A program made the position numbers and the translations under genes. The notes beneath the pieces were generated by a model, which worked only from the letters and a program-made list of their open reading frames with translations, was not told the origin of the DNA and ran no database searches. A stretch of 60,241 bases of DNA, from positions 1 to 60,241 of the forward strand of contig NZ_WQLB01000028.1 of assembly GCF_009755355.1 (NCBI RefSeq), in the 5' to 3' direction. Source of the DNA: Deinococcus arboris (lineage in GTDB: Bacteria > Deinococcota > Deinococci > Deinococcales > Deinococcaceae). This document shows, piece after piece, positions 1 to 9,251 of the stretch (its first letter is position 1; each line of letters begins with the position of its first letter).

Positions 1-153
1 TAGGGAGAGGCCAGTCCAGGCCAACTCTGGCTAAGCCGCTTTGTCCACGGTTCAATCGGAGCAGGCAGGAAGACTCTACTTTCAGGCGCAGCGGTGTGGG
101 CATTGCTGACGAAAGCTACATCAGAGAGGCTGGAATTCCGCAACACCCGGCGG
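1..153. other. Left-edge intergenic segment
   Basis: No gene is supported here. The segment lies beyond the 3' end of holB. At 36-61 a short CCG/CGG hairpin is followed by TTCAATCGGAG, an 11-mer that recurs exactly at 28520-28530, so this may be one copy of a small dispersed repeat. Confidence 0.4.
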
Positions 154-1092
154 CTAAGCGTAGCCAAAGGCGTCGCGCAGGCTCAGGGCGAACACCTGAA
201 AGCTGAGACTGGGGCTGGCATACGCTTCCAGCGCGTCTTGCAAGGCGCTCAGGGCCGCGTCGGCGCGGGCGCGGGCGTGGGGCGGGGCCACGCGCCAGGC
301 AAAGCGCAGCGCTTCGGGGTGCCAGGTGGGATTCCAGCGCTTTTCCAGACCCTCGGCTTCCTGAAGGGCAGGCAGCAGCCCCGTGTCCAGCGCCAGCGTG
401 AAGGTGCGGGCGTCTTCCAGAGCGGCCCGCACGGCCTCGGCCACCTCCAGCACGCCGGGACGGCCTGCGGCGAAGGCCACCAGCTCGGCGTCTGGTTCCT
501 GACCGGCCAGGGTCAGGGCGCGTTCCAGCAGGCGGTCAGCCACTGGCGTGACACTCAGGCGGGCGCTGCGGCTGACGATGGTTGGCAGCACCGCGCGCAG
601 GTCCTCGGCCAGAAAGACGAACAGCGCCCGGTGCGGCGGTTCCTCGACCAACTTCAGCAGGGCATTGGCAGCCTCCTGGCCCAGATGCTCGGCCCCGTCC
701 ACAATCACCACGCGGCGGGCAAAGGTGGGGCGCATCTCTAAAAATTCAAAGACATGGGTGTCGTATTCGCGCGCCTTGTCGCGGCCAGAGAGCACCGCAC
801 CAATCGGAATCAGTTTGCGCCGCGCCGCCTTGCCAGTAGCGGTGGTGGCGCGAGGCTCGACCAGCAGCGTGTCGGGGTGGCCCCCAGCGGCCAGGGCGCG
901 GCACGACGCGCAGGCGCCGCAGGCCTCGCCCGCCATGCCTTTCGTGCCGCTGCAGTTGTGCTGGGCGGCGATGGCCCAGGCCAGGGCGCGCTTGCCCACA
1001 CGCGCGGGGCCAGTCAGCAGCAGAGCGTTGCCCCCAAAGGGGAGGGTCTGTTCCAGCAGGGCGCTGTGCAGCCCAGCGGCCGGGGCGCTCAC
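154..1092 (-). CDS. holB: DNA polymerase III delta' subunit
   Basis: This 312-residue protein is an AAA+ clamp-loader subunit that helps load the beta sliding clamp at replication forks. The N-terminus has a P-loop-like GPARVGKR (residues about 28-35), a four-cysteine zinc module (C47, C58, C61, C64) and a SRSARL segment at the usual sensor/SRC position. The length fits bacterial delta'. The start is GTG at 1092, overlapping the TGA of the upstream phosphoesterase as GTGA, which implies translational coupling in a two-gene operon. The stop is TAG. The delta' call rests on the combination of P-loop, zinc module and SRC-like motif; a gamma/tau subunit would be much longer. Confidence 0.9.
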   Translation of the reverse strand: MSAPAAGLHSALLEQTLPFGGNALLLTGPARVGKRALAWAIAAQHNCSGTKGMAGEACGACASCRALAAGGHPDTLLVEPRATTATGKAARRKLIPIGAVLSGRDKAREYDTHVFEFLEMRPTFARRVVIVDGAEHLGQEAANALLKLVEEPPHRALFVFLAEDLRAVLPTIVSRSARLSVTPVADRLLERALTLAGQEPDAELVAFAAGRPGVLEVAEAVRAALEDARTFTLALDTGLLPALQEAEGLEKRWNPTWHPEALRFAWRVAPPHARARADAALSALQDALEAYASPSLSFQVFALSLRDAFGYA

Positions 1093-1841
1093 TTCCCGAT
1101 GGCCAGTCGCGCCGCCAGCACCTGCGGCAGGCCCGCTTCCAGGGCGGCTTCCTGCGCGCGCTCGATGTCATAGTTCACGCGAAAGACCTCAAAGTGCGCC
1201 CGCGAGGAATCGTAGACGGCGTAACTGGCCTGTGGGTTGCCGTCGCGCGGCTGGCCCACGCTGCCGGGGTTGAGGATGACGCGCGTGCTGGGCGGCACCA
1301 TGTAGCTGCCGCCGTCCTGAAAGTGCTGCACCTTGATCCAGTCGCCCACCGGAGAATTCAGGGTGGCGTAGACGGCCGGGTTGTGGGTGTGGCCCACAAA
1401 GCCCAGCCGGCCCTGCCACTGGGTAAAGGCCTCGCGGGCCGCCGGCACCGAATCGGTGTAGTCGTCCAGGCTGCTTGGGGTGCCGTGGCGGTAGCGCGCG
1501 CCGACATCGGGGTCGTCAATGCCGTCGCGCCACAGCCGCACCCACTCGATATCCCGCTCGGACAGGCGCGCCAGCTGCCAGCGCAGGGCCATGGAAACCA
1601 CGCTGTCCTTGGCTTCCTTGCGGCCCCCGGCGTACTGCAGCAGCATGTCGTCGTGGTTGCCCAGGATGCACACGGCGTCAAGGTCGCGCAGGGCGTCCAG
1701 CACCTCGCGCGGGTGGGGCCCGTACCCCAGCGCGTCCCCCAGGCTGATGACCTGATCGTAGCGGCGCCCGGCCGCATCGGCCATCACCGCCTGCAGCGCG
1801 GTGTGGTTGGCATGAATATCAGACAGCAACAGCAGCCGCAC
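1089..1841 (-). CDS. Calcineurin-like metallophosphoesterase
   Basis: This 250-residue cytoplasmic protein has the metal-ligand set of the YfcE/MPP superfamily in order: DIHAN at residues 8-12, [12 protein letters not shown] and GHTHNP. These bind two divalent metals for phosphoester hydrolysis; the substrate is unknown. The start is GTG at 1841. A TACTAT -10 box (1848-1853) lies only 6 nt upstream, so the mRNA is probably leaderless. An upstream ATG is out of frame. It is coupled by a 4-nt GTGA overlap to holB, an unexpected partner that gives no clear hint of substrate. The family call is secure; the specific role is not. Confidence 0.88.
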   Translation of the reverse strand: MRLLLLSDIHANHTALQAVMADAAGRRYDQVISLGDALGYGPHPREVLDALRDLDAVCILGNHDDMLLQYAGGRKEAKDSVVSMALRWQLARLSERDIEWVRLWRDGIDDPDVGARYRHGTPSSLDDYTDSVPAAREAFTQWQGRLGFVGHTHNPAVYATLNSPVGDWIKVQHFQDGGSYMVPPSTRVILNPGSVGQPRDGNPQASYAVYDSSRAHFEVFRVNYDIERAQEAALEAGLPQVLAARLAIGK

Positions 1842-2064
1842 CGCCCCATAGTACCGCGCCAGACGCCGATTCGGTGAGCTGGATTTCTGAACCGGGTCGC
1901 TCTAGAGCCTTCTGCATGACCCTTCCACGTTCTGAGGCGGCGTCGGGCTGTTCGCTTGCCTGGTGACGGCCTGGAACACAGAACCCGTGACCCGAGGTAG
2001 CCCCTGAGTTCTGGACCCGCATGGCCTGGCAAGCCCGGACCTTCACCGCGTGGGCAGCCTGCCC

Positions 2065-3141
2065 TCAGGGCCAGATGGTGACGCGCCTGGCCTGCGGGTC
2101 TAACCGCGCCTGGGCGCCCAGGGGCAGGGTCAGCTGCGGACTGGTGTGACCGAACTCCAGGCCAGCGACCACTGGCAGTTCCGGGCGGCCAGCTTCGGCC
2201 AGCACGCGCCTCACCCAGCCGTGCAGTTCGGCTGTCATCTCGGGGGTATAGCCGCGTGGGCGGGCCAGCAGCAGCCCGGCGGCCGCGCCCAGGATGCCCT
2301 GAGCCGCGTAGTTGCGCAGCCAATAGCAATAGCCCACCTGATGCGGCGGGGGCATATCCTCGCTGGTTTCCAGGGCCAGCACAGCGCCGCGCCACAGCGC
2401 TGGCGACGGCCAGCCCGGCGTGCCGTTGAGCATGTCCAGCACCTCCAGGCAGCCGCCCATCAGGTGCCCCTGGGCGGGGGCGTCCCCCTGAAGCCAGGTC
2501 CAGCCCTCTGCGGGGGAAACCGGCGTGAACGTGCGCGGCACCTCCTGGGCCGCCTCGTCGCGCCAGTCGGGCCCCCCGGCGGTCCATTCCGGGGCCGGCT
2601 CCAGGTCAAAGGGGGCGGGCTCGTCTATCAGCGCCCGGCGCAGGCCCCGGACGGTAAAGGGGTGCAGGCCGCCGTTCTCGGCCAGGTCGGTCAGCAGGGC
2701 CGGGCCGTGGTAAGCCATAACACCCGCGCGCAGAAACTGGGTCAGGGTGACGGTGCTGTCGCTGAAGCCCAGGAAGGCCTTGGGGTGCGCCCGCAGGAGG
2801 TCAGGGTCCAGGTGGGGCAGCAGCCGCACGCTGTCGTCGCCGCCGATCACGCTGACCATGCCGTGAATGTCCCCCTGCGTCAGCGCCCAGTGCAGGTCGT
2901 CGGCGCGGGCCTGGGGGTGGGCCGCCAAGTAGTCGGGGCCGCGCAGGGCGTTTGGCGCGGGCACCACCTCCCAGCCAAAGGCGCCGGCCACCTGACGCAC
3001 ACCCGCGCGGTAGCGGTGCATGACTTCAGTGACAAAGCCGCTGGACAGGCTCAGGGCCGCCACCCGCGAGCCGGGCCCCAGGCGCGGTGGCCGCACGAAG
3101 CTGGGCGGGGTCGTGGGGCTGGCTGAAGCGTCCGTCGTCAT
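2065..3141 (-). CDS. S66 family LD-carboxypeptidase
   Basis: This 358-residue protein resembles muramoyl-tetrapeptide LD-carboxypeptidases (LdcA/MccF type), which trim D-Ala from murein tetrapeptides during peptidoglycan recycling or cleave peptide nucleotides. Visible features are an IGGDDS turn, the nucleophile-elbow-like GFSDST, a conserved Glu in LETSED and a late His in EFGHTSP, which together fit the Ser-Glu-His triad. I chose ATG at 3141 over an ATG 45 nt upstream because a TAGCCT -10 box (3149-3154) sits 7 nt before it. It is monocistronic. LdcA versus MccF function cannot be separated by eye. Confidence 0.85.
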   Translation of the reverse strand: MTTDASASPTTPPSFVRPPRLGPGSRVAALSLSSGFVTEVMHRYRAGVRQVAGAFGWEVVPAPNALRGPDYLAAHPQARADDLHWALTQGDIHGMVSVIGGDDSVRLLPHLDPDLLRAHPKAFLGFSDSTVTLTQFLRAGVMAYHGPALLTDLAENGGLHPFTVRGLRRALIDEPAPFDLEPAPEWTAGGPDWRDEAAQEVPRTFTPVSPAEGWTWLQGDAPAQGHLMGGCLEVLDMLNGTPGWPSPALWRGAVLALETSEDMPPPHQVGYCYWLRNYAAQGILGAAAGLLLARPRGYTPEMTAELHGWVRRVLAEAGRPELPVVAGLEFGHTSPQLTLPLGAQARLDPQARRVTIWP

Positions 3142-3600
3142 GCCCGGCAGGCTAGCCCGGCGGAACTGCGCCGGCATGGCGCACATGGCCCAGTGTCTCT
3201 GGATGATCTGGCCTGCCCCTGCCGCCTTGAGTCAGGACCGCCTTTTGGGTGCGACAGGTTGGTGCTGGAGGCAGGGCGCACTGAAAGGGGACGGGTGTGC
3301 TTCTTCCACCGTCACCGCCCGTTGCTGCTCTCCGCTTTTCCTAGCCCCGCCAGCCGCTCAGGGACTGCGGTGGTCTGGCGCTGAATCATCGCAGACCCGC
3401 CTGGCCGTCCCAGGAACGCCAGAAGCAGCAGAGCACCGCTGCACGACTCCACATGAAGGCGCCCGGAGCCTCCGCCCCAGTCAGCACAAAACGCGGTGAA
3501 CCCTTCTTCAGCGAACTCTTGCCCGGCGTGCCCATCAATTTTCAAGACTGGCGCGGTCACCGTGACGCATGTTCGTTCGTCCCCAACCCCAGGAGGTTCC
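3142..3600. other. Intergenic region, 459 nt
   Basis: No convincing gene. It separates the divergent LD-carboxypeptidase and SDR genes. The 3' part holds a short palindrome GTCAC-C-GTGAC at 3556-3566, about 35 nt before the SDR start, which could be an operator; no clear -10 box was found for the SDR gene. The AGGAGG Shine-Dalgarno lies just before 3601. Confidence 0.4.
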
Positions 3601-4503
3601 ATGACCAAAGACGACCCCAGCCAGACCCCCGAAACTGCCCCCGCCAGCGCCATGCCCGAGCAGCTGCCGGCCGAGACCCAGGCGCAGCAGCCCGGCCGGG
3701 AAGCCGACATGAGCCTGGCCCCGGTGGTCATCCGCGAGGGGTACCAGGGCAGTGGCCGCCTGAAGGGCAAGGTGGCCCTGATTACCGGCGGCGACAGCGG
3801 CATTGGCCGCGCGGTGGCCGTTCACTTCGCCCGTGAGGGCGCCGATGTGGCCATCGTTTACCTGGACGAAACAGAAGACGCCCGCGCCACCCTGGCCATG
3901 ATTGAGGCCGAAGGCCGCCGGGGGCTGCTGCTGGCCGGCGATGTGGGCGACCCGGCCTTTTGCCAGGACGCGGTGAACCGCACGGTGGACACGCTGGGCG
4001 GCCTGCATGTGCTGGTCAACAACGCCGCCGAACAGCACCCGCAAGAGAGCATCACGGACATTACGCCCGAGCAGCTGCTGGGCACCTTCCGCACCAACAT
4101 CTTTGCGATGTTCTATCTGGTGCAGGCGGCGCTGCCGCACCTGAAAGAGGGCAGCAGCATTGTCAACACGACCAGCGTGACGGCCTACCGGGGCAGCCCC
4201 AAACTGCTGGACTACGCCAGCACCAAGGGCGCCATCGTGGCCTTTACCCGCAGCCTCAGCGGCAGCCTGGCCGAGCACAAGATTCGCGTGAACGCCGTGG
4301 CGCCGGGGCCCATCTGGACGCCGCTGATTCCCAGCACCTTTGACGCCAAGAAGGTGGGGGAGTTTGGTCAGGACGTGCCACTGGGCCGCGCTGGGCAGCC
4401 CGCCGAGGTGGCCCCGGCATTTGTGTTTCTGGCCAGCGACGACAGCAGTTACATCACGGGCCAGGTGATTCATCCCAACGGCGGGGAAATCATCAATGGC
4501 TGA
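3601..4503 (+). CDS. SDR family oxidoreductase (YghA/YhdF-like)
   Basis: This 300-residue NAD(P)-dependent short-chain dehydrogenase has a ~50-residue polar N-terminal extension, the nucleotide motif TGGDSGIG, the NNAA motif and the catalytic Y-x3-K in YASTKGA, followed by the APGPIWTP loop. This layout (leader plus SDR) is typical of the general-stress SDRs YghA and YhdF, which reduce aldehydes or ketones of uncertain identity. The start is ATG at 3601 after a strong AGGAGG. A DUF892 ferritin-like gene follows 33 nt later with its own AAGGAG, so the two probably form a stress operon. Confidence 0.9.
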   Translation: MTKDDPSQTPETAPASAMPEQLPAETQAQQPGREADMSLAPVVIREGYQGSGRLKGKVALITGGDSGIGRAVAVHFAREGADVAIVYLDETEDARATLAMIEAEGRRGLLLAGDVGDPAFCQDAVNRTVDTLGGLHVLVNNAAEQHPQESITDITPEQLLGTFRTNIFAMFYLVQAALPHLKEGSSIVNTTSVTAYRGSPKLLDYASTKGAIVAFTRSLSGSLAEHKIRVNAVAPGPIWTPLIPSTFDAKKVGEFGQDVPLGRAGQPAEVAPAFVFLASDDSSYITGQVIHPNGGEIING

Positions 4504-4536
4504 GCCCTTCTCATTCCCTATTCCCAAGGAGTCATC

Positions 4537-5031
4537 ATGACCACCCTCAAAAACCTGCAGGACCTGTATGTTGAGCAGCTCCGTGACCTCTATTCCGCCG
4601 AGACGCAGCTGGTCGAGGCGCTCCCCAAGATGGCGGCCGCCGCCAACGACGCCCTGCTTCAGCAGGGATTTCTCAAGCACCTGGCCCAGACCCAGCAGCA
4701 GGTGCAGCGCCTGGACACCATCTTTGCCGACCTGGGCCAGACCCCGGGCGGCCACACCTGTAAGGCCATGCAGGGGCTAATTGCTGAAGGCGCCGAAATG
4801 ATCGCCGAGAACGCCGCGCCCGCCGTCAAGGACGCTGGCCTGATTGCCTGCGCCCAGCGCGTCGAACACTATGAAATCGCCGGCTACGGCACCGTGGCCC
4901 GCTACGCCCAGGTGCTGGGCCACCAGCAGCATCTCGAAGTGCTGCGCGTGACCGAGACCGAAGAAAAGGCCACCGACAGCGACCTGACCACGCTGGCCGC
5001 AACGATTAATCAGGCAGCCGCACAGGCCTGA
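4537..5031 (+). CDS. DUF892 (YciF-like) ferritin-like protein
   Basis: This 164-residue all-helical protein begins TTLKNLQDLYVEQLRDLYSAE, the hallmark N-terminus of the DUF892/YciF family, four-helix bundles related to ferritins that are often stress-induced. Glu and His residues in EQLRDLYSAETQ and EHYEIAGYG could be diiron ligands. The start ATG follows AAGGAG. Pairing with an SDR is common for YciF-type genes. The family assignment is firm; the biochemical role is unknown. Confidence 0.87.
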   Translation: MTTLKNLQDLYVEQLRDLYSAETQLVEALPKMAAAANDALLQQGFLKHLAQTQQQVQRLDTIFADLGQTPGGHTCKAMQGLIAEGAEMIAENAAPAVKDAGLIACAQRVEHYEIAGYGTVARYAQVLGHQQHLEVLRVTETEEKATDSDLTTLAATINQAAAQA

Positions 5032-5044
5032 CAGCGGCACCCAG

Positions 5045-5073
5045 AGCGGCCACTGGCTTCTCCTTTGGCCGCT
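5045..5073 (+). terminator. Weak terminator-like hairpin
   Basis: AGCGGCCA (5045-5052) pairs with TGGCCGCT (5066-5073) just after the DUF892 stop. The trailing sequence TCTC is only weakly T-rich, so termination is uncertain. The rest of 5032-5344 (313 nt) holds no gene that I can support. Confidence 0.45.
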
Positions 5074-5344
5074 TCTCAGGCAAAGGGAGTGAGACTTCGT
5101 TACAGACAGCGGCAGAAGTGGACTTGAGGGGCGCCTCTCGCCCCAAGGTGGAGAGGGCGGCTCTGAAAGGGGACTCAGGCGGGTAGCTTCAAAGTGCGGT
5201 AGAAGGACCTGCTCTCAAGGAGCAGGGCGGCCGCATCAACGGGAAGCCGCCCTGAAGTCTTAGCTCATCTGCATTCAGGGGCAGGGGTTCAGAGTAGAGA
5301 ACACTTTGACCCGCCCACACGCGGCGGCCGGGAGGAGGCCACCT

Positions 5345-5548
5345 ATGAACGAAATCACCCAGGGCATGCCCATTTTCTGCGCCGACGGCATTCAGCACGG
5401 CACGGTGGTCGAGATTGACCGCGACTACATTCGGATGCGGCTGCCGGACGACACCCGCGACCATTTTATTCCGCTGGACACGGTGGCCCACGTCGAGGAC
5501 GCCGTTCACCTGAAGCTCAACCACCACGACCTGCTGGCTACCCTGTAA
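5345..5548 (+). CDS. DUF2171 domain protein
   Basis: This 67-residue protein matches small DUF2171 proteins: a short beta-barrel fold like PRC-barrel proteins, with pattern I-x-x-GMPIF-x-x-DG-x-x-HGTV followed by H-x-IPLD. Its function is unknown. The start ATG at 5345 follows GGGAGGAGG. It appears monocistronic. Confidence 0.75.
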   Translation: MNEITQGMPIFCADGIQHGTVVEIDRDYIRMRLPDDTRDHFIPLDTVAHVEDAVHLKLNHHDLLATL

Positions 5549-5654
5549 ACCAGAGAGCGAGTCGCAGCGCGCTATAAGCATACTTACCCTAACGGGGCCC
5601 CTGTTCTGGCGGTCCCAATTTTTCCTGCCACTGACAGAGTGCGTGGAGATGCCC

Positions 5655-5671
5655 TAGCACTACTTAAACAC
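5655..5671 (+). repeat. Left terminal inverted repeat of a low-GC islet
   Basis: TAGCaCTACTTAAACAC (lower case marks the mismatch) pairs as an inverted repeat with 6019-6035, 16 of 17 positions. It includes the TAA stop of the enclosed minus-strand gene. Confidence 0.7.
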
Positions 5672-6014
5672 CCTTGCTGGACAAGGTCTCGCCGTCATCC
5701 CATTGTTTTGGCCACAGGTGGGTAACGAGGAGCACCAAACAGTTCCGTGACCACTGCGGGTCCTGCTCGTCTGGGTCTGCTTTGTAAGATCTAGAGCCGA
5801 TTTCAAGCTTGTATACGTCTAGCTCGCCAGTAATCTCAAGCTGTTGATAGTAAACGGCCCTCACGGATGCTCCCTCAGGAATATCGGGATGTGTAGAGGC
5901 TTGTATGATTCCTACTTCCTCTGGGTCATAGCGTTCAACACGGATAACTACTTGGGGATATGCTGGCTTCATATCTACCAATTTATGGGCCTCCCGACCG
6001 ATAGGATTCCTCAC
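5664..6014 (-). CDS. Hypothetical protein in a low-GC islet
   Basis: I do not recognise this 116-residue protein. It is soluble, has no signal peptide or membrane segment, and is mixed alpha/beta by eye, with a Tyr/Glu-rich centre and a Trp-rich C-terminus. The start is GTG at 6014. Its base composition is near half GC, well below its neighbours, and its codons are correspondingly unlike theirs. The gene is bracketed by a 17-bp imperfect inverted repeat, the left copy containing its own TAA stop and the right copy lying just upstream of its start. This suggests horizontal transfer as a small cassette. No Shine-Dalgarno is evident. Confidence 0.55.
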   Translation of the reverse strand: MRNPIGREAHKLVDMKPAYPQVVIRVERYDPEEVGIIQASTHPDIPEGASVRAVYYQQLEITGELDVYKLEIGSRSYKADPDEQDPQWSRNCLVLLVTHLWPKQWDDGETLSSKGV

Positions 6015-6018
6015 TGAC

Positions 6019-6035
6019 GTGTTTAAGTAGAGCTA
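6019..6035 (-). repeat. Right terminal inverted repeat of a low-GC islet
   Basis: GTGTTTAAGTAGaGCTA is the partner of 5655-5671. Its outer end abuts or overlaps the TACCTT -10 box (6034-6039) of the next gene, so an insertion here could have reshaped that promoter. No clear target-site duplication is visible. Confidence 0.7.
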
Positions 6036-6046
6036 CCTTGCGGCCT

Positions 6047-6619
6047 ATGCTGACCGCCGGCGCCTACCGCGAACAGGTCTGGGATGAACTGGCCCGCAGA
6101 CGTGCCTGCGCCTATCCCCTCCCGCCGCATGGCCACTGCCCCAACTTTACCCACGCCCGCAAGGCCGCCGCGCAGCTCCTGGCGCACCCCCAGGTGGCGG
6201 CCCTGCACACCCTGATCGTGGGGCCAGAACGCGCGCTGTATCCGCTGCGGGGGCTGGCCCTCAAGGCCGGTAAGACCCTATACGTCCCTCACCAGAAAAA
6301 AGAAGGCTGGTACTGGACACTCTCGGACCCGGCGGGCGCGCGCCTGAGCGCCATGCCCACCCACGGTGAACCCACACTAAAACCAGAGGGCGCCCAGGCC
6401 GCCGTCCTGGCCTGTGTGGCGGCAGACCCGTCTGGCGCGCGGCTGGGGAAAGGGTTTGGCTGGGGGGCACGGGGACTGCGCCTGAACCTGCCCGAATACA
6501 CCCTGGCCCACCCGCTGATGCTGCCGGACCAGTTGCCCTGTCCGCCCGACTCGCAGGTGGCGCTGATCGGCACGGCGGGCGGAGTGCTCGTCTGCCCGGC
6601 CGAAACTTCAGGGCTCTGA
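6047..6619 (+). CDS. 5-formyltetrahydrofolate cyclo-ligase-like protein
   Basis: This 190-residue protein resembles the MTHFS/MTHFSD-like branch of 5-formyl-THF cyclo-ligases: an N-terminal W-DEL-x-RRRACAYPLPPHG segment, PNF-x-x-A-x-KAAAQLL, a KPEG region and a late glycine loop GKGFGWG corresponding to the GKGGGYYD-type nucleotide loop. True ligases convert 5-formyl-THF to 5,10-methenyl-THF with ATP, but the loop here is not canonical, so substrate is uncertain. The start ATG at 6047 has a TACCTT -10 box 7 nt upstream (leaderless). Confidence 0.65.
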   Translation: MLTAGAYREQVWDELARRRACAYPLPPHGHCPNFTHARKAAAQLLAHPQVAALHTLIVGPERALYPLRGLALKAGKTLYVPHQKKEGWYWTLSDPAGARLSAMPTHGEPTLKPEGAQAAVLACVAADPSGARLGKGFGWGARGLRLNLPEYTLAHPLMLPDQLPCPPDSQVALIGTAGGVLVCPAETSGL

Positions 6620-6636
6620 GGCGCGTACCATGCGGT

Positions 6637-7239
6637 ATGAGCCGACGCCCCAGCGCCTACGTGCCCGCCCTTGTTACGGTTGCCACGGTGGGGGTGGCCG
6701 CTGGCGCCGCCTACCTGGCCCGCACCCGCAAGAAAGAGGTCACAGGCCTGGTGGTCAGCCGGGTGCTGGAACGGCCCGTGTCCCGCAGTTCGTACAGCGA
6801 CCTGGGCCAGAGTCTGGAACGTGCCGGCACATTCCTGACCGGCCGGGCCGAGCGGGCCGCCGACACCCCGGCCAACCGCGAAGTGCTGGGCCACATCATT
6901 GGCATTGAGCGCTGGGGCCAGGGGCGCCTGCGGGCCGCACTGGGCGCAAAGGCCGACCTGGACGGCAGTTACCACAGCCACCGCCCGCCGCAGGACACGC
7001 CCCTGCGCGAGTTGCGGCAGCTGGTCACCACCACCCGCGCCGCCACCGTGGACCTGACCCGGCGCCTGCACCGCACCCCGCCCGACGACACCCTGACCAT
7101 TCCCCACAACCAGTTTGGCCCCATGACCCCCAAAGCCTGGTTGCGCTACCTGATTCAGCACGCTGACTTAGAGAGCCGGCGGCTGCGGGGTGGTGCGGCG
7201 GCACCAGAAGCCGCCCCCACCAGTGCAGCAAAACTGTAA
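6637..7239 (+). CDS. DinB-like protein with N-terminal membrane anchor
   Basis: This 200-residue protein has an N-terminal hydrophobic segment (residues about 7-27) and then a helical region ending in LRYLIQHADLESRRLRG, the pattern of the last helix of DinB/YfiT-type four-helix bundles. A metal-site role is not obvious because the His content is low. The start ATG has TACCAT (6626-6631) 5 nt upstream. It lies 17 nt after the MTHFS-like gene but with its own promoter. The DinB assignment is moderate. Confidence 0.55.
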   Translation: MSRRPSAYVPALVTVATVGVAAGAAYLARTRKKEVTGLVVSRVLERPVSRSSYSDLGQSLERAGTFLTGRAERAADTPANREVLGHIIGIERWGQGRLRAALGAKADLDGSYHSHRPPQDTPLRELRQLVTTTRAATVDLTRRLHRTPPDDTLTIPHNQFGPMTPKAWLRYLIQHADLESRRLRGGAAAPEAAPTSAAKL

Positions 7240-7266
7240 GACCCGACCCTCTACCCTGAGGGAGCC

Positions 7267-8343
<1,077 letters not shown>

Positions 8344-8453
8344 GCTGAACTTCGGGCGGACGAGCAAAGCGGCGCGGCTGAACGAGCAGGCGGAGGACAG
8401 GGCCAGAACGCGGGTACCCCTCCTGAGCATGCAGCCAAGGGACAAAGATGGGA

Positions 8454-8482
8454 GAGCGGCCAAGACGCGGGCCGCTCTTTTT
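8454..8482 (+). terminator. Intrinsic terminator downstream of pilT
   Basis: GAGCGGCC (8454-8461) and GGCCGCTC (8470-8477) form a perfect 8-bp stem followed by five T. This is the only clear element in the 337-nt gap 8344-8680. Confidence 0.85.
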
Positions 8483-8680
8483 CATGGCTGTTGTAGACAC
8501 GCGCCACAAAACGCTGAGGCTCTGTTGGGGTGGGCTTCATAGGGTAGGCGGGGGTACGTTCTGGGCCGGGGGGGTGCGCTTTGCTGGGGACAGTTGTTCA
8601 CCGCTGCGGCCTGCTGGGCGCACGCCGGGGCCGTCTGCTCCGTTGTCCCTGACCCTTGCGTCCTGACTGAGAGGTTCCCC

Positions 8681-8872
8681 ATGAAACTGCACAACATCCT
8701 GTATCTGCTGGGCTTTGGTTCAATCGCGCTGAGTGCGTCGCAGTATTTCCAGAGTGACGCTTCGAACAAGGAGCGCGACGGCCTGTTCGTGGGGCACTGG
8801 GCGCCCACATTCTTTATTCTCGGCAAGATTATTGAGGACAAGAGCCGCCTCAACCGCTCTTTGACCGAGTAA
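8681..8872 (+). CDS. Small membrane-associated hypothetical protein
   Basis: This 63-residue protein has a hydrophobic N-terminus (MKLHNILYLLGFGSIALSAS) and a second apolar stretch FVGHWAPTFFILGKIIED, resembling small conserved proteins with a GLFVGxWxPTFF-like segment. Two membrane helices are likely. Function unknown. The start ATG at 8681 follows GAGAGG. Confidence 0.6.
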   Translation: MKLHNILYLLGFGSIALSASQYFQSDASNKERDGLFVGHWAPTFFILGKIIEDKSRLNRSLTE

Positions 8873-8889
8873 CCGTCTGGAGAAATAAG

Positions 8890-8923
8890 CGCGCCGGAGC
8901 AGCCTTGCAGCCCCGGCGCGTTT
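8890..8923 (+). terminator. Terminator-like hairpin
   Basis: CGCGCCGG (8890-8897) pairs with CCGGCGCG (8913-8920), followed by only three T. It separates the 63-residue membrane protein from the next gene. Confidence 0.5.
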
Positions 8924-8943
8924 GCCTTTCAAGGAGGTGGGCC

Positions 8944-9237
8944 ATGCCCGACGCCTGGAGCAAGAAAGATGAGCGGCAATACGAGCACATTAAAGACAGC
9001 GCCCTGGAACACGGCGAGAGCGAGGACCGCGCCGAGGAACTCGCCGCCCGCACCGTCAACAAACACCGGCGGTAGGAGGGGCGCACCCCCAACACCCGCA
9101 CCCAGGGCACCGGCAACCCCCACACAGCCTTGGCCGACCTGAGCCGCGACGAACTGTATAACCACGCCAAGGAAAAAGACGTGCCGGGCCGCAGCCGCAT
9201 GAGCAAGGCCGAGCTGGTCGCCGCACTGGGCGGCTGA
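8944..9237 (+). pseudogene. ChaB/Rho-N-type small protein gene with in-frame TAG
   Basis: One reading frame of 97 codons runs from ATG 8944 (after the strong AAGGAGGTG) to TGA 9235-9237, interrupted by TAG at 9073-9075 (codon 44). The first part (KKDERQYEHIKDSALEHG, then RAEELAARTVNKHRR) resembles the small plasmid-stabilization/ChaB-like family. The part after TAG (EGRTPN..., then LSRDELYNHAKEKDVPGRS and MSKAELVAAL) is a Rho-termination-factor N/SAP-like helix-loop-helix that normally continues the same protein. GAG to TAG at the usual RREEGR position would explain the break. It is either a recent nonsense mutation, a sequencing error, or a 43-residue truncated product. Confidence 0.75.
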
Positions 9238-9251
9238 ATTGGGCGGCTGAC

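Noticed and set aside
3312..3803. A 163-codon minus-strand frame upstream of and into the SDR gene
   Set aside because: It overlaps the certain SDR gene and has no homology-like features.
5655..6035. The inverted repeats as a complete insertion sequence
   Set aside because: The enclosed protein shows no transposase motif, the unit is only 381 nt and no target duplication is visible.
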